From NCBI RefSeq assembly GCF_026340975.1, contig NZ_JAPEOS010000003.1, positions 620,001 through 684,000 of the forward strand: a stretch of DNA of 64,000 bases, given 5' to 3'. Source of the stretch: Streptomyces sp. NBC_01214 (GTDB lineage: Bacteria; Actinomycetota; Actinomycetes; Streptomycetales; Streptomycetaceae). Below the pieces are notes generated by a model. That model saw only the letters and a list, made by a program, of their open reading frames with translations. It ran no database searches and was not told where the DNA came from. A program made the position numbers and the translations under genes. Positions 24,754 through 34,218 of the stretch are shown here, piece by piece; positions within the stretch are counted from its first letter, which is position 1, and each line of letters opens with the position of its first letter.

Positions 24754-25556
24754 CGCTCACTCCCCTTTCCTACCGCGTGGTGGACCGCCGCGACGAGACG
24801 CACGACACGGTCACGCTCGTACTGGAGCCTGCCGCGAATGCTGTGGAGCCCTTCGCACCCGGCCAGTTCGCGATGCTGTACGCGTTCGGTGTCGGCGAGA
24901 TCCCGGTGTCCGTGTCCCGGCTCGCGGACGGGCACCGGCTGACGCACACGGTCCGCGCCGTCGGGGCCGTCTCCCGCGCATTGTGCGGCCTGCGGATCGG
25001 CGGGTGGGTCGGCGTGCGCGGCCCCTTCGGCACTGCCTGGGACACGGCTGCCGCCCTCGGCAACGACCTGCTCGTCATCGCCGGCGGCATCGGGCTCGCT
25101 CCGCTGCGTCCCCTCGTCGACGCCGTGATGGCCGAGCCCCAGGCGTTCGGGCGTCTGAACGTCCTCGCGGGCGCCCGGACCCCCGCCGATCTGCTGTACG
25201 GGGATGAGTTCCCCGCCTGGGGAAAACCGTTCGGTGCCGTCACGGTCGACCGGCCTTCCGGCGGCTGGACCGGCCGGGTCGGCGTCGTCACCACGCTGCT
25301 TCGCGAGGCCCGGTTCACACCTTCGGACACGGTCGCCTTCGTCTGCGGTCCCGAGGTGATGATGCGCGCGACCGCACGCGCGCTGATCCACCAAGGGGTA
25401 CGTCCCGACCGCGTCCGGGTCTCCCTCGAACGCAACATGCGCTGTGCCACCGGCCACTGCGGACACTGCCAGCTCGGGCCCCTGCTGCTCTGCCGCGACG
25501 GCCCGGTCGTCGGCTACGACCAGGCCGAGCCCCTGCTCACCGTCCGGGAACTGTGA
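24750..25556 (+). CDS. hyhG: [NiFe] hydrogenase gamma subunit, FAD/NAD(P) reductase
   Basis: A 268-aa ferredoxin-reductase-like subunit. The FAD domain (about 5-100) leads to an NAD(P) domain with IAGGIGLAPLRPLVDAV and VAFVCGPEVMM, then a 2Fe-2S set CATGHCGHCQLGPLLLC. It joins NAD(P)H to the iron-sulfur chain, typical of cytosolic group 3 enzymes that can run toward H2 or NAD(P)H. The ATG overlaps the cNMP stop; the stop is 1 bp before the small-subunit ATG. Confidence 0.9.
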   Translation: MTLTPLSYRVVDRRDETHDTVTLVLEPAANAVEPFAPGQFAMLYAFGVGEIPVSVSRLADGHRLTHTVRAVGAVSRALCGLRIGGWVGVRGPFGTAWDTAAALGNDLLVIAGGIGLAPLRPLVDAVMAEPQAFGRLNVLAGARTPADLLYGDEFPAWGKPFGAVTVDRPSGGWTGRVGVVTTLLREARFTPSDTVAFVCGPEVMMRATARALIHQGVRPDRVRVSLERNMRCATGHCGHCQLGPLLLCRDGPVVGYDQAEPLLTVREL

Positions 25557-25557
25557 G

Positions 25558-26376
25558 ATGAGCACCCCCACCCCACCCCAGCCCCCTGCCCGCCCCCGCC
25601 TCGGCGTGTTCAAGTTCGCCTCCTGTGACGGCTGCCAGCTCACCCTCCTCGACTGCGAGGACGAACTGCTCGGCATCGCCGCCGAACTGGAGATCGCCCA
25701 TTTCCTGGAGGCGTCCAGCGAAGCCGCGCCCGGACCGTACGACCTCGTCCTCGTCGAAGGGTCGGTCAGCACACCTGAGCACGTCGAGCGCATCCGGCGC
25801 ATCCGCGCCGAAGCCCGCCACCTCGTCACCATCGGGGCCTGCGCCACGGCCGGCGGCGTGCAGGCGCTGCGCAACTACGCAGATGTCGAGGGGTACCTGG
25901 CGACCGTCTACGCCCGCCCCGACTACATCGAGACCCTCGCGACCTCCACGCCGATCTCGACCCACGTACCCGTCGACTTCGAACTGCGCGGCTGTCCCAT
26001 CGACCGCGGTCAGCTCGTGGAGGTCATCACCGCGTTCCTCGCCGGACGCAAGCCCGCCATCCCGAACCACAGCGTCTGCTTCGCCTGCAAACGGCGCGGC
26101 AACGTCTGCGTCACCGTCGCTCACGGCACACCCTGCCTCGGCCCCGTCACCCACGCGGGCTGCGGGGCCCTGTGCCCGACCTACGGGCGCGGCTGCTACG
26201 GCTGCTTCGGGCCGGCCGGAACCACGAACCTTCCCGCGCTGGTCCCGCTCATGCAGCGCGACGGAATGAGCGAGGACGACATCGGCAGGTTCCTGCACAC
26301 CTTCAACGTAACCGCCTTCACCACCGTGGAGGAGCAAGGACAGCCCGGCGTGACCGACGCTGAAGGACCGGGATGA
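25558..26376 (+). CDS. hyhS: [NiFe] hydrogenase small subunit
   Basis: A 272-aa small subunit with no Tat signal, so the enzyme is cytosolic. Cluster ligands are seen in KFASCDGCQLTLLDCEDELL, TIGACATAGG, and the C-terminal cysteines CFACKRRGNVC, GTPCLGPVTHAGCGALCPTYGRGCYGCFG. It follows the flavin subunit and overlaps the large-subunit ATG. All features fit group 3b delta subunits. Confidence 0.92.
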   Translation: MSTPTPPQPPARPRLGVFKFASCDGCQLTLLDCEDELLGIAAELEIAHFLEASSEAAPGPYDLVLVEGSVSTPEHVERIRRIRAEARHLVTIGACATAGGVQALRNYADVEGYLATVYARPDYIETLATSTPISTHVPVDFELRGCPIDRGQLVEVITAFLAGRKPAIPNHSVCFACKRRGNVCVTVAHGTPCLGPVTHAGCGALCPTYGRGCYGCFGPAGTTNLPALVPLMQRDGMSEDDIGRFLHTFNVTAFTTVEEQGQPGVTDAEGPG

Positions 26377-27737
26377 GCGATCCCACGCCCCGATACCAGG
26401 AGCTGCGCATCCCCTCACTCGCCCGTGTCGAGGGGGAGACCGCGCTGCACCTGAGGATCCACGACGGCACGGTCACCGAAGCGCGGCTCAAGATCTACGA
26501 GCCACCTCGGTTCTTCGAAGCCTTCCTCCGGGGCAGAGCCCACACCGAGCCACCCGACCTCACCTCCCGCATCTGCGGGATCTGCCCCGTCGCCTACCAG
26601 ATGAGTGCCTGCCGTGCCATCGAGGACGCGTGCGGTGTTGTCGTCGACGGACAACTGGCCGCCCTGCGCCGCCTGCTGTACTGCGGCGAATGGATCGAGA
26701 GCCAGACGTTGCACATCCACATGCTGCACGCACCGGACTTCCTCGGCGAAGACGACGTGATCGGTCTCTCCCGCTCCCATCCGGAGCACGTCAAGCGTGG
26801 ACTGTGCCTGAAGCAGACCGGTAACGCCGTGGTCGAACTGCTCGGAGGCCGGGCCATCCACCCCGTCAACGTCCGGGTCGGAGGCTTCCACCGCGCTCCG
26901 ACCCGCGCCGAACTCCGCCCCCTGGAAGAACGGCTGCGCACCGCCCTCGACGACGCCTGGGACACGGTGCGCTGGGTCGCCGGCTTCGAATTCCCGGACG
27001 CCGAGTGCGACGCCGACCTGTTCGCCCTCGCCGAGACCGGCACCTACGCCATCGAGTCCGGAATCCCCACCGTGCTCCCGTACGACGCGACCCTCCCGCC
27101 GTACAGCTTTCCCCTGCGCGACTTCACCGAGCACGTGGCCGAGGAGCAGGTCTCGCACTCCACCGCCCTCCACTCCCGGCTGGACGGCCGAAGGCACCTC
27201 ACCGGCTCCCTCGCCCGCTGGGCGGTCAGCGGCCACCTGCTGTCCCCGCTGGCTCTGGAAGCGGCACGGGAAGCCGGGCTGGGCGACCCCCCGTCGCGCG
27301 CGGGTGCCGGGCGGGGAGAGGTCTGCCGGAACCCGTACCGAAGCATCCTCGTCCGGGCGGTGGAAGTCCTGTACGCGGTGGAGGAGGCCCTGAGGATCAT
27401 CACGGAGTACGAACGTCCGGCCCGCCCGTGCGTGGAGGTGCCGGCCCGGGCCGGCACCGGCCACGGTGCCACGGAGGCGCCACGCGGCCTGCTCTACCAC
27501 CGCTACGCGTTCGACGACGGGGGGCGTGTCACGGACGCCCGCATCGTTCCGCCGACCGCCCAGAACCAGGGCGCCATCGAGGAGGACCTGCGCCGGCTGG
27601 TCCAAGCCGGGCTCGATCGGGGTGAGGGCTCCGAGGCCGAGCTCACCCGGCTGTGCGAGCGGGCCGTCCGCAACCACGACCCGTGCATCTCGTGTTCGGC
27701 CCACTTCCTGGAACTGGACATCGAGCGCACCCACTGA
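26373..27737 (+). CDS. hyhL: [NiFe] hydrogenase large subunit
   Basis: A 454-aa catalytic subunit carrying the NiFe(CN)2CO site. The N-terminal L1 motif is RICGICPVAYQ and the C-terminal L2 motif is DPCISCSAH. The final ten residues FLELDIERTH are the tail expected to be removed by the maturation protease at 22535. Length and L2 fit group 3b rather than membrane uptake hydrogenases. It probably oxidises H2 to reduce NAD(P)+ or evolves H2 as an electron sink under hypoxia. Confidence 0.93.
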   Translation: MSDPTPRYQELRIPSLARVEGETALHLRIHDGTVTEARLKIYEPPRFFEAFLRGRAHTEPPDLTSRICGICPVAYQMSACRAIEDACGVVVDGQLAALRRLLYCGEWIESQTLHIHMLHAPDFLGEDDVIGLSRSHPEHVKRGLCLKQTGNAVVELLGGRAIHPVNVRVGGFHRAPTRAELRPLEERLRTALDDAWDTVRWVAGFEFPDAECDADLFALAETGTYAIESGIPTVLPYDATLPPYSFPLRDFTEHVAEEQVSHSTALHSRLDGRRHLTGSLARWAVSGHLLSPLALEAAREAGLGDPPSRAGAGRGEVCRNPYRSILVRAVEVLYAVEEALRIITEYERPARPCVEVPARAGTGHGATEAPRGLLYHRYAFDDGGRVTDARIVPPTAQNQGAIEEDLRRLVQAGLDRGEGSEAELTRLCERAVRNHDPCISCSAHFLELDIERTH

Positions 27738-28075
27738 TCCCGCCCAGGCGTGACCGGCTGTCCGGGCGAGGTCGCGGCCCGGGCTTGCGGCCGGTCCGCA
27801 GGTGTCGTTACGTCGGATGGCGGCGTCGGAGCCGACCGGCAGCCGCAGCCGCAGCCGCATGCAGGCTCGCCACTGCCTTCTGCGCGCTGTCGGGAGGCTT
27901 CAGGTGCTCCTCGGATGACATACGGCCGTGTCCTCGGCGCGTTGGCACAGGTGCTTCATCGAGTACCGCTTACGGTCACTGCACGGCTACCGGCGCGAGC
28001 GCGGGGACGACAGGGCTCCGGCCGGCCGGACACCTCACCGCCTTCCAGTCACCTACCAGACGGAGCACAGCCGGC
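27738..28075. other. 338-bp intergenic region
   Basis: No gene is visible. It includes a short run of GCAGCC-type hexamers near 27838-27863 and no good DevR-type palindrome; a weak GGGACGACAGGGCTCC near 28004 keeps only one arm. Confidence 0.5.
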
Positions 28076-28951
28076 ATGGAGCCAGTCGTCACTGTGGGCC
28101 TCGACGGCTCACCCGAGAGCCTCGCCGCTGCCCGTTGGGCCGCTGACGAAGCCGACCGCCGCAAACTCACGCTGCGCCTGCTGCACGCGTGGCCCCTGCT
28201 GGCGCCGGAACCGACCCACCTCCCCTCCGAGATGGATCAGAACTACTGGGCGAAGCGGATCGTGCACAACGCGAAGGCGGAGCTCCAAGCGCGCCACCCT
28301 GGCCTGACCATCGTCGGCAACCTGGTCGCCGAGGATGCTCAGGAGGCGCTGCTGAAAGCGGCAGCGGAGTCAGAGATGACCGTGCTCGGTTCGCGGGGGC
28401 TTGAGCCCGTCGAGAGTTATTTCCTGGGCGACATCAGCATGCCCGTCGTCGCACGGGCCGAGCGGCCGGTGGTCCTGGTGCGCGCCGGGACGCGCGAAGA
28501 GGGTCCGCCGTCCGCTCCAGGTGCCTCAGGCGGCGTAGTGGTGGCATTGAAACTGCGCGGTCCGTGCGACGACCTGCTCGCGTTCTCCTTCGCCGCCGCC
28601 GCGGCACGGGGCGTTCCCCTGCAAGCCGTCCACGGCCGAAGCATGCCCCTCCACGCTCACGCTCCCTGGGGCGTGGACCACGACGTGACCGAGAAGATCA
28701 GGCAGGACGCGCAGAAGCTCCTGAGCGACGCTCTCCGCCCCTGGCGCGAGAAGTTTCCGAGCGTGGAGGTAACTCCCGGTATCGGTCTTGAAAGCCCTAC
28801 CAAGGTCGTGGTCCGGACTGCCAAGGGCGCAGGGCTCCTGGTCGTCGGCCGACGCAGGCATCGTCCCGCCCTGGCGCCCCCACTGGGGTCCGTGGCCACC
28901 GCCGCGATCCATCACGCGCGCTGCCCCGTCGCCGTCATTCCCCATGACTGA
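28076..28951 (+). CDS. Tandem universal stress protein
   Basis: A 291-aa double UspA protein. Domain 1 begins VVTVGLDGSPESLAAARWAADEADRR and has loop LGSRGLEPVESYFLGDIS. Domain 2 has LLVVGRRRHRPALAPPLGSVATAAIHHARCPVAVIPHD. The domain-1 loop departs from the Gly-rich ATP-binding form, so nucleotide binding may be reduced there. It overlaps the start of the Rv2004c-like gene by 8 bp; in M. tuberculosis Rv2005c (USP) and Rv2004c are also neighbours. Confidence 0.88.
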   Translation: MEPVVTVGLDGSPESLAAARWAADEADRRKLTLRLLHAWPLLAPEPTHLPSEMDQNYWAKRIVHNAKAELQARHPGLTIVGNLVAEDAQEALLKAAAESEMTVLGSRGLEPVESYFLGDISMPVVARAERPVVLVRAGTREEGPPSAPGASGGVVVALKLRGPCDDLLAFSFAAAAARGVPLQAVHGRSMPLHAHAPWGVDHDVTEKIRQDAQKLLSDALRPWREKFPSVEVTPGIGLESPTKVVVRTAKGAGLLVVGRRRHRPALAPPLGSVATAAIHHARCPVAVIPHD

Positions 28952-30530
28952 GCCGAGCCACAGCGAGGAGCCGTCGGTGCCTGCGCACCGCACCGACGCG
29001 TCCGCGCTCCGAACCGGCACCGGCCTCGATGTTCCGTCGCTCCCGCGCGCTGAGGTGTGCGAGACGCACACCGCGGTCCTGTTCTTCGTCGGCGACCGCG
29101 CCTACAAGCTGAAGAAGCCGGTCGACCTGGGGTTCCTCGACTACACGACCACGGCGGCCCGGCGGATCGTCTGCGAACGGGAAATCGCCCTCAACCGTCG
29201 CTTCGCCCCTGATGTCTACCTGGGCCTGGGTGAGTTCCGCGGACCGGACGCCGACGCGCCCGAGCCGCTCGTGGTGATGCGCCGCATGCCGGCGGAACGC
29301 CGCCTGTCCCTGCTCGTGAGTCAAGGCGCCGACGTCGACGACGCCCTGCGGTCCGTCGCACGCCTCCTCGCCTCCCGCCACGCGGACGCGCCCCGCGGCC
29401 CGGACATCGACGAGCAGGGCAGGCGGGACGCGCTGTCCGCACGCTGGGAAGCGAGCTTCACGCAGGTCAGGCAACTGACCGAAGACGGTCGGCTGCTCGA
29501 CGGGGTGGAGGAGATCGAGCGCTTGGTGCGTCGCTATCTCGCAGGCCGCGAGACACTGTTCGACGCCCGTATCGAGCAGGGGCGGGTGGTCGACGGCCAC
29601 GGCGACCTGCTCGCCCAGGACATCTTCTGCCTCGACGACGGCCCCCGCGTCCTGGACTGCCTGGAATTCGACGACCGCCTCCGCTACGTCGACGGACTCG
29701 ACGACGCGGCCTTCCTCGCCATGGACCTGGAGCAGACGGGTGCCCCGGAGGCCGCGGCGTTCTTCCTCGCCCAGTACGGCGAGTACTCCGGCGACCCCGC
29801 ACCGCCGTCCCTGTGGCACCACTACGTCGCCTACCGCGCGTTCGTCCGGGCCAAGGTGTCCCTGATCCAGGCAGCTCAAGGCGCTCGCGGCGCGGAGGCG
29901 GCCGCGCGGCGCCTGGTCACCACGACGCTGCGGCATCTGCGCACCTCCACCGTCGGCCTGACCCTCGTCGGCGGCCTGCCGGGCAGCGGGAAGTCCACGC
30001 TCTCCGGCGCACTGGCCGATCGTCTGGGCGTCACGCTGCTCAGCAGCGACCGCCTGCGTAAAGAGCTGGCAGGCATCCCGGCGGAGGAATCCGCGGCAGC
30101 CGGGTACGGCGAGGGGCTGTACACGCCCGAGTGGACCGCGAGGACGTACGCGGCCCTGCTCGACCGGGCGTCCACCCTGCTGTCCCGTGGCGAGTCAGTC
30201 GTCCTCGACGCCACCTGGTCCGATGCCGGACAACGCGAGGCTGCCCTGCGCATGGCCGAACGCACCAGTGCCGACCTGGTGGCCTTGCACTGCCAGGTTC
30301 CGGGCGAGGTGTCGGCCGCACGCCTGACCACCCGCGCCCCCGGAGCATCCGACGCCACCCCTGAGGTGGCCGAGGCCATGGCAGCCGCGGAGCCTCCGTG
30401 GGAGGAGGCCGTCCCCATCGACACCGGCGGCCTTCTGGAGGCGGCGGTCATCCAGGCGCTGGCGGCCGTGCGCCCGTACGGCTCCGGCCAGGCCCCGGTC
30501 TTCCGCCGCCCTTACATGGAGCCGGATTGA
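28944..30530 (+). CDS. Rv2004c-like phosphotransferase / ATPase fusion
   Basis: A 528-aa two-domain protein. The N-terminal part (about 30-330) is aminoglycoside-phosphotransferase-like, with YKLKKPVDLGFLDYTT, VVMRRMPAERRL, catalytic VDGHGDLLAQDIF and CLEFDDRLRYVDGLDD. The C-terminal part (about 345-520) is a P-loop kinase with LVGGLPGSGKSTLSGALADRLG and VVLDATWSDAGQRE. Substrate is unknown; sugar or small-molecule phosphorylation is likely. The ATG at 28944 overlaps the USP. Rv2004c is in the DosR regulon. Confidence 0.85.
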   Translation: MTEPSHSEEPSVPAHRTDASALRTGTGLDVPSLPRAEVCETHTAVLFFVGDRAYKLKKPVDLGFLDYTTTAARRIVCEREIALNRRFAPDVYLGLGEFRGPDADAPEPLVVMRRMPAERRLSLLVSQGADVDDALRSVARLLASRHADAPRGPDIDEQGRRDALSARWEASFTQVRQLTEDGRLLDGVEEIERLVRRYLAGRETLFDARIEQGRVVDGHGDLLAQDIFCLDDGPRVLDCLEFDDRLRYVDGLDDAAFLAMDLEQTGAPEAAAFFLAQYGEYSGDPAPPSLWHHYVAYRAFVRAKVSLIQAAQGARGAEAAARRLVTTTLRHLRTSTVGLTLVGGLPGSGKSTLSGALADRLGVTLLSSDRLRKELAGIPAEESAAAGYGEGLYTPEWTARTYAALLDRASTLLSRGESVVLDATWSDAGQREAALRMAERTSADLVALHCQVPGEVSAARLTTRAPGASDATPEVAEAMAAAEPPWEEAVPIDTGGLLEAAVIQALAAVRPYGSGQAPVFRRPYMEPD

Positions 30531-30599
30531 GGAGGCGACGCCGCGTCCAGAGGCGCGCTCGCCGCAACGAACCTCCTGTCGACAGCTTGATCTCCGGTT

Positions 30600-31589
30600 T
30601 CATCGGATGTCCAGTACCTCGGCCACGGGGCGCCGGGGCGTCGCGGGACCTTGCGGTCCGTAGCCCAGCCGGATCACCATTTGGACGTGGGTCATCGCCG
30701 AGCCCGGATCGCGCACCGTCCAGCGGAGCGCGGGCCATTCGAGCGGCTGCGAGGTCATGGACGTGACCAGTCCGTCGGCGGTGGCCTGAAGGAGAATCCG
30801 CTGCAGGGCCTGTCCTGCTCGCAGCCAGTCCTCGGGCCTGTCACCCGAAGTACCCAGCAGCACGATGTGCGGGTTCTGTTCGAAGGCAGCCCACCCGCGC
30901 CCCGGAACGCGTCGGGAGCGACCGAAGTCGCGGACGACCCCACCTCGACCCGAGTGTTTCGGACCGAAGGCGTCCACGGGAATCCCGTCGGGCCGGGTCT
31001 GGCCTTCCGGCGTGCCTGCATGTGTCCATGCCAGCGTCTCCGCCGTCATCGCGGGATCCATCTCCTCGCGATGCTCTGAGTCGTGTACCAGGCCCAGCAC
31101 GGTGTCGGTGTGCCAGGCGTCCGGTACGGCCAGGCGGCACCCTTCGAGAAGAGCGGCGGCGCGCAGACCGTCCAACAGCGCTGGAGGGATCTCCTCCTCC
31201 GCGAAAGGAAATCGGCTGGTGTGACGTCGCCGTACGGCTGGGTGGAGGGTTCCGAGATCCCTGTCCGTGGGCCCGGGTTCCCGGAGGTCGGCAGCGGCCA
31301 GCAGCCACGGATCGTCCGGGTCGGGCAGCAACCGTACGTCTGTGCCCCAGCCTGCCGAGGCTGCGGACACCCGTAGGTTGAACAGGGCGGCGGCGCAGCC
31401 CAAGTGGAGGGCGCGGTGGTCCGGGTCGGCACGGGGCATGGCACGGTCCGGGTCGCCGAACAGCTCGATGAGCCCGGAGGCCGGTCGGTAGAGGAACTTC
31501 CACGGCTGGGCGTTGTGCATGGACGGAGCCGTGACGGCATCCTCGATGAGCGGAACAATCTCTGCCGGGTTCGGAAGCGGTGCGGTCAT
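30600..31589 (-). CDS. Acg-family nitroreductase-like protein
   Basis: A 329-aa protein of the Acg/nitroreductase class: VPLIEDAVTAPSMHNAQPWKF at the flavin-binding N-terminus, HLGCAAALFNLRVSA, FPFAEEEIPPALLD, and a C-terminal half with RAGQALQRILLQATADGLVTS. Acg-type members (Rv2032, Rv3131 in the DosR regulon) have two half-domains and may store FMN rather than reduce nitro compounds. It is leftward; its start is 28 bp from the end of the USP gene at 31617, so the two likely share a transcript. Confidence 0.88.
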   Translation of the reverse strand: MTAPLPNPAEIVPLIEDAVTAPSMHNAQPWKFLYRPASGLIELFGDPDRAMPRADPDHRALHLGCAAALFNLRVSAASAGWGTDVRLLPDPDDPWLLAAADLREPGPTDRDLGTLHPAVRRRHTSRFPFAEEEIPPALLDGLRAAALLEGCRLAVPDAWHTDTVLGLVHDSEHREEMDPAMTAETLAWTHAGTPEGQTRPDGIPVDAFGPKHSGRGGVVRDFGRSRRVPGRGWAAFEQNPHIVLLGTSGDRPEDWLRAGQALQRILLQATADGLVTSMTSQPLEWPALRWTVRDPGSAMTHVQMVIRLGYGPQGPATPRRPVAEVLDIR

Positions 31590-31616
31590 GAGACTTTCCT
31601 GCCTGTGCGGTGGGCC

Positions 31617-32492
31617 TCACTCGTGTGCGATGACGGCGACCGGCGAGACCGCGTGGTGCATCACGGCGTGTGTGATGGGGCCGATGTGAGTGCCGAATGC
31701 GGAGTGGCGGATACGGCGTCCGACGACGACGAGGGCGGCAGTGGAGGCCGCGTCGAGGATCTGAATCGCCGGCTGGCCGATGGTGGCTCGGGAGTCGACC
31801 TGCAGCGAAGGGTACTTCTCGTGCCAGGGGCTGATCATCTCGTCCATCGCGGTGGTGATGCCGTTGGCCATTTCCTGCTGGACCCCCGGGTCGAGAGCCG
31901 GTGCGTAGCCGAGGATGGGCGGTGGCGACCAGCCGTGGATGATCACGAGCGGGCAGTGGCGGTGGGACGCCTCCTCGAAGGCGAAGGCGAGCAGCTTGTC
32001 ACAGGGCTGGTGGATGTCCACGCCGACCACGATGGGCCCAGTGTCGCGGGCACCGTCCGGCGGATTGCCGGCGCGGTCCACTGACCGGACCAGTACGACG
32101 GGGTGCGCGGCCTCGGCGACGGTGGCGAAGCCGGTGGATCCGACGAGGAACCCGGCGACGCTGCCGAGCGCGCGCGAGCCGAGTACAAGCATGTCGGAAT
32201 GCTCGGCGGCGTGCGTGAGCGCCAGGGAAGGCAGCCCGCTCACTCGGCGGGTGTCGACCTTCAACGACGGATGCACGCGGCGCACGTCTTCGGCGGTGTC
32301 GCGGAGGACGGCCTCGGCCCACCGCCGACGGTCCTCGGTGGTCGTGACGGGAAGGGGAGGATTCTCCAGCCATTCCTCGGCGTGGACCAGGTCCAGGGAG
32401 GTACCGCGGAGCTCGGCTTCATGGGCTGCCCAGCGGGCCGCCGCTGTACTTTCCGGGGACCCGTCGAGGCCGACGGTCACTCGGTTCGCCAT
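31617..32492 (-). CDS. Tandem universal stress protein
   Basis: A 291-aa double UspA protein beginning ANRVTVGLDGSPESTAAARWA; domain 1 loop is LGSRALGSVAGFLVGSTG and domain 2 has VVGRRIRHSAFGTHIGPITHAVMHHAVSPVAVIAHE. Start at ATG 32492, behind AAGGAG; an upstream ATG at 32513 with GGAGGA would add seven residues. It is divergent from Hrp1 with two DevR-type boxes between them and likely co-transcribed with the nitroreductase gene. Confidence 0.88.
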   Translation of the reverse strand: MANRVTVGLDGSPESTAAARWAAHEAELRGTSLDLVHAEEWLENPPLPVTTTEDRRRWAEAVLRDTAEDVRRVHPSLKVDTRRVSGLPSLALTHAAEHSDMLVLGSRALGSVAGFLVGSTGFATVAEAAHPVVLVRSVDRAGNPPDGARDTGPIVVGVDIHQPCDKLLAFAFEEASHRHCPLVIIHGWSPPPILGYAPALDPGVQQEMANGITTAMDEMISPWHEKYPSLQVDSRATIGQPAIQILDAASTAALVVVGRRIRHSAFGTHIGPITHAVMHHAVSPVAVIAHE

Positions 32493-32568
32493 AGTCTCCA
32501 TCTCCTTCTTCATGTGGTGGCGCTCCTCCCGCTCACTCAAGCCTGACGGCCCGACGGCCTCCTGTTGA

Positions 32569-32604
32569 GGGGCCGGTCGGCCCCTCGTGGGACCGGCCGG
32601 CCCT
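32569..32604. promoter_or_regulatory. Paired DevR-type palindromes, divergent promoter
   Basis: GGGGCCGGTCGGCCCC (32569-32584) and GGGACCGGCCGGCCCT (32589-32604) have centres 20 bp apart. They lie within the 334-bp gap between the leftward USP (start 32492) and rightward Hrp1 (start 32827); the rest of the gap shows no gene. Confidence 0.68.
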
Positions 32605-32826
32605 GTCCGCGGTGCGGTGGACGAGAGGTCTGGGTCCTTGATCAAGCAGTGCGGTCACGTCAGGCGGTGTGCCGGCCTGCCCGGCGTCCGGCAAGGGCTC
32701 AGAAGGCCTTGGGACGCTGCATACGGCGCAGAGAAGCCACGCCCCCATGATCTCGCGTCGACGAGCGCGGCGCTGGGCCCGAGCCCAGACTGGAGACGAC
32801 AGGGATACGCGCGTGAGGAGGCGGCC

Positions 32827-33246
32827 ATGACCACCGCACGGGACATCATGCACAGCGGTGCCACCTGCGTACAGGAGACCGAGACGCTCATGGACGCGGC
32901 CCGGCGGATGAGCGAACTGGACGTCGGCGCCCTGCCGATCTGCGGGCCCGACGACCGTCTGCACGGCATCATCACCGACCGTGACATCGTGCTGAAGTGC
33001 CTGGCCAAGGGCAAGGACCCGCACCACATGACAGCCGGGCAGCTCGCGCAGGGCAAGCCGATCACGGTCGACGCGGGCGCTGACACGAGCCAAGTGCTGC
33101 AGACGATGCAGGACCACCGGATCAGGCGTGTCCCGGTGATCGCCGACCACCGCCTCGTCGGGATGATCAGCGAGGCCGATCTCGCCAGACACCTGTCCGA
33201 GGAACAGGTGGGTCACTTCGTCGAGACGATCTGCGCGGAGCGGTAG
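32827..33246 (+). CDS. hrp1: Hypoxic response protein 1-like CBS protein
   Basis: A 139-aa protein formed almost entirely of two CBS motifs: MTTARDIMHSGATCVQETET, DVGALPICGPDDRLHGIITDRDIVLKCLAKG, then IRRVPVIADHRLVGMISEADLARHL. It is close in wording and length to M. tuberculosis Hrp1 (Rv2626c), a secreted or soluble DosR-regulon protein that binds zinc; residues for that zinc are not clear here. The ATG follows GAGGAGG. Ligand and partner are unknown. Confidence 0.9.
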   Translation: MTTARDIMHSGATCVQETETLMDAARRMSELDVGALPICGPDDRLHGIITDRDIVLKCLAKGKDPHHMTAGQLAQGKPITVDAGADTSQVLQTMQDHRIRRVPVIADHRLVGMISEADLARHLSEEQVGHFVETICAER

Positions 33247-33270
33247 GCCGCAGCGCGTCGTCCTGCGCAG

Positions 33271-34146
33271 CTAATCGTGCGCGATGACGGCGACGGGCAC
33301 TTGGGCGTGGTGGAGGACCGCATGGGTGACCGGTCCGATGTGCGCGCCGATCGAGGACCGTCGGATGCGGCGGCCGACGACGATGAGGCCTGCTTCGGAG
33401 GACCTCTCGACGAGCTCGTTAGCGGCGTGCCCGGCGCTCGCGCGCGAAATGACGGCGACATCCGGGTACTTGTCCCGCCAGGGCTCCAGGACGTCACTCA
33501 GAGAGGCATTCGCGCTCATTTCGAGCTGGGCGTGAACTCTCGGATCGTACGCCGCGCCGTACCCCACGAGCGGAGGCAGCGACCAGCTGTGCAGGGCGTG
33601 GAGGGCGCAGGCCCGCCGCGCCGCCTCCTCGAAGGCGAAGGCGAGCAGCGTGTCGCACGGCCGGCTGATGTCAATGCCCACCAGAACCTCGCGGGCTGCG
33701 TGCCGGTGGTCGGGGTGCAGCACCGCGTCCTCGCTCGCCCGCACCATGACCACCGGCCGTACCGTCGCCTGGATAACCGCCATACCGACGGAACCGAGGA
33801 CGAAGCCCGTGACGGTGCCCAGTCCCCGAGAGCCCAGGACGATCATGTCCGCGCCGGCCGCGACGCCGGCGAGCTCGGCGGCCGGCCTGCCGTCGAATGA
33901 TCGGATACCGACCTCCAATTCGGGGTGGCTCGCGCGCAGTTCGTCGGCGGTCTCATTGAGCAGCGCCTGGGCCCAGTGGCGGCGTACATCGCTCGTCGGC
34001 ACCGGGCGGTCGCGGGGAGATGACCATTCCTCGGCGTGGACGAGGTGGAGCGGCACGCCGCGCAGGAGGGCCTCTCGCGCCGCCCAGTGGGCGGCCGCGA
34101 GGCTTTCCGCGGATCCGTCGAGGCCGACGACGATTCGACCGTTCAT
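33271..34146 (-). CDS. Tandem universal stress protein
   Basis: A 291-aa double UspA protein starting NGRIVVGLDGSAESLAAAHWAAREA. Domain 1 has loop LGSRGLGTVTGFVLGSVGMAVIQ, a good GxxGx9GS ATP site. Domain 2 ends GRRIRRSSIGAHIGPVTHAVLHHAQVPVAVIAHD. It is convergent with hrp1 and 72 bp downstream of the first CBS-BON gene of the four-gene run, probably in the same leftward unit. Confidence 0.9.
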   Translation of the reverse strand: MNGRIVVGLDGSAESLAAAHWAAREALLRGVPLHLVHAEEWSSPRDRPVPTSDVRRHWAQALLNETADELRASHPELEVGIRSFDGRPAAELAGVAAGADMIVLGSRGLGTVTGFVLGSVGMAVIQATVRPVVMVRASEDAVLHPDHRHAAREVLVGIDISRPCDTLLAFAFEEAARRACALHALHSWSLPPLVGYGAAYDPRVHAQLEMSANASLSDVLEPWRDKYPDVAVISRASAGHAANELVERSSEAGLIVVGRRIRRSSIGAHIGPVTHAVLHHAQVPVAVIAHD

Positions 34147-34218
34147 GATGGCTTCTCTCGGCAGGGCGTCGGTCAGGGAGTTCGTCTCCGCCCGTGTCGA
34201 GGCGGAGCGGCGGCTTCT

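Noticed and set aside
27838..27863. GCAGCC-type short repeats as a CRISPR or microsatellite
   Set aside because: Only a few hexamer copies with no spacers; ordinary in GC-rich intergenic DNA.
28004..28019. A DevR-type box before the USP at 28076
   Set aside because: GGGACGACAGGGCTCC matches only one arm and lacks the CGG/GGNCC partner; too weak to list.
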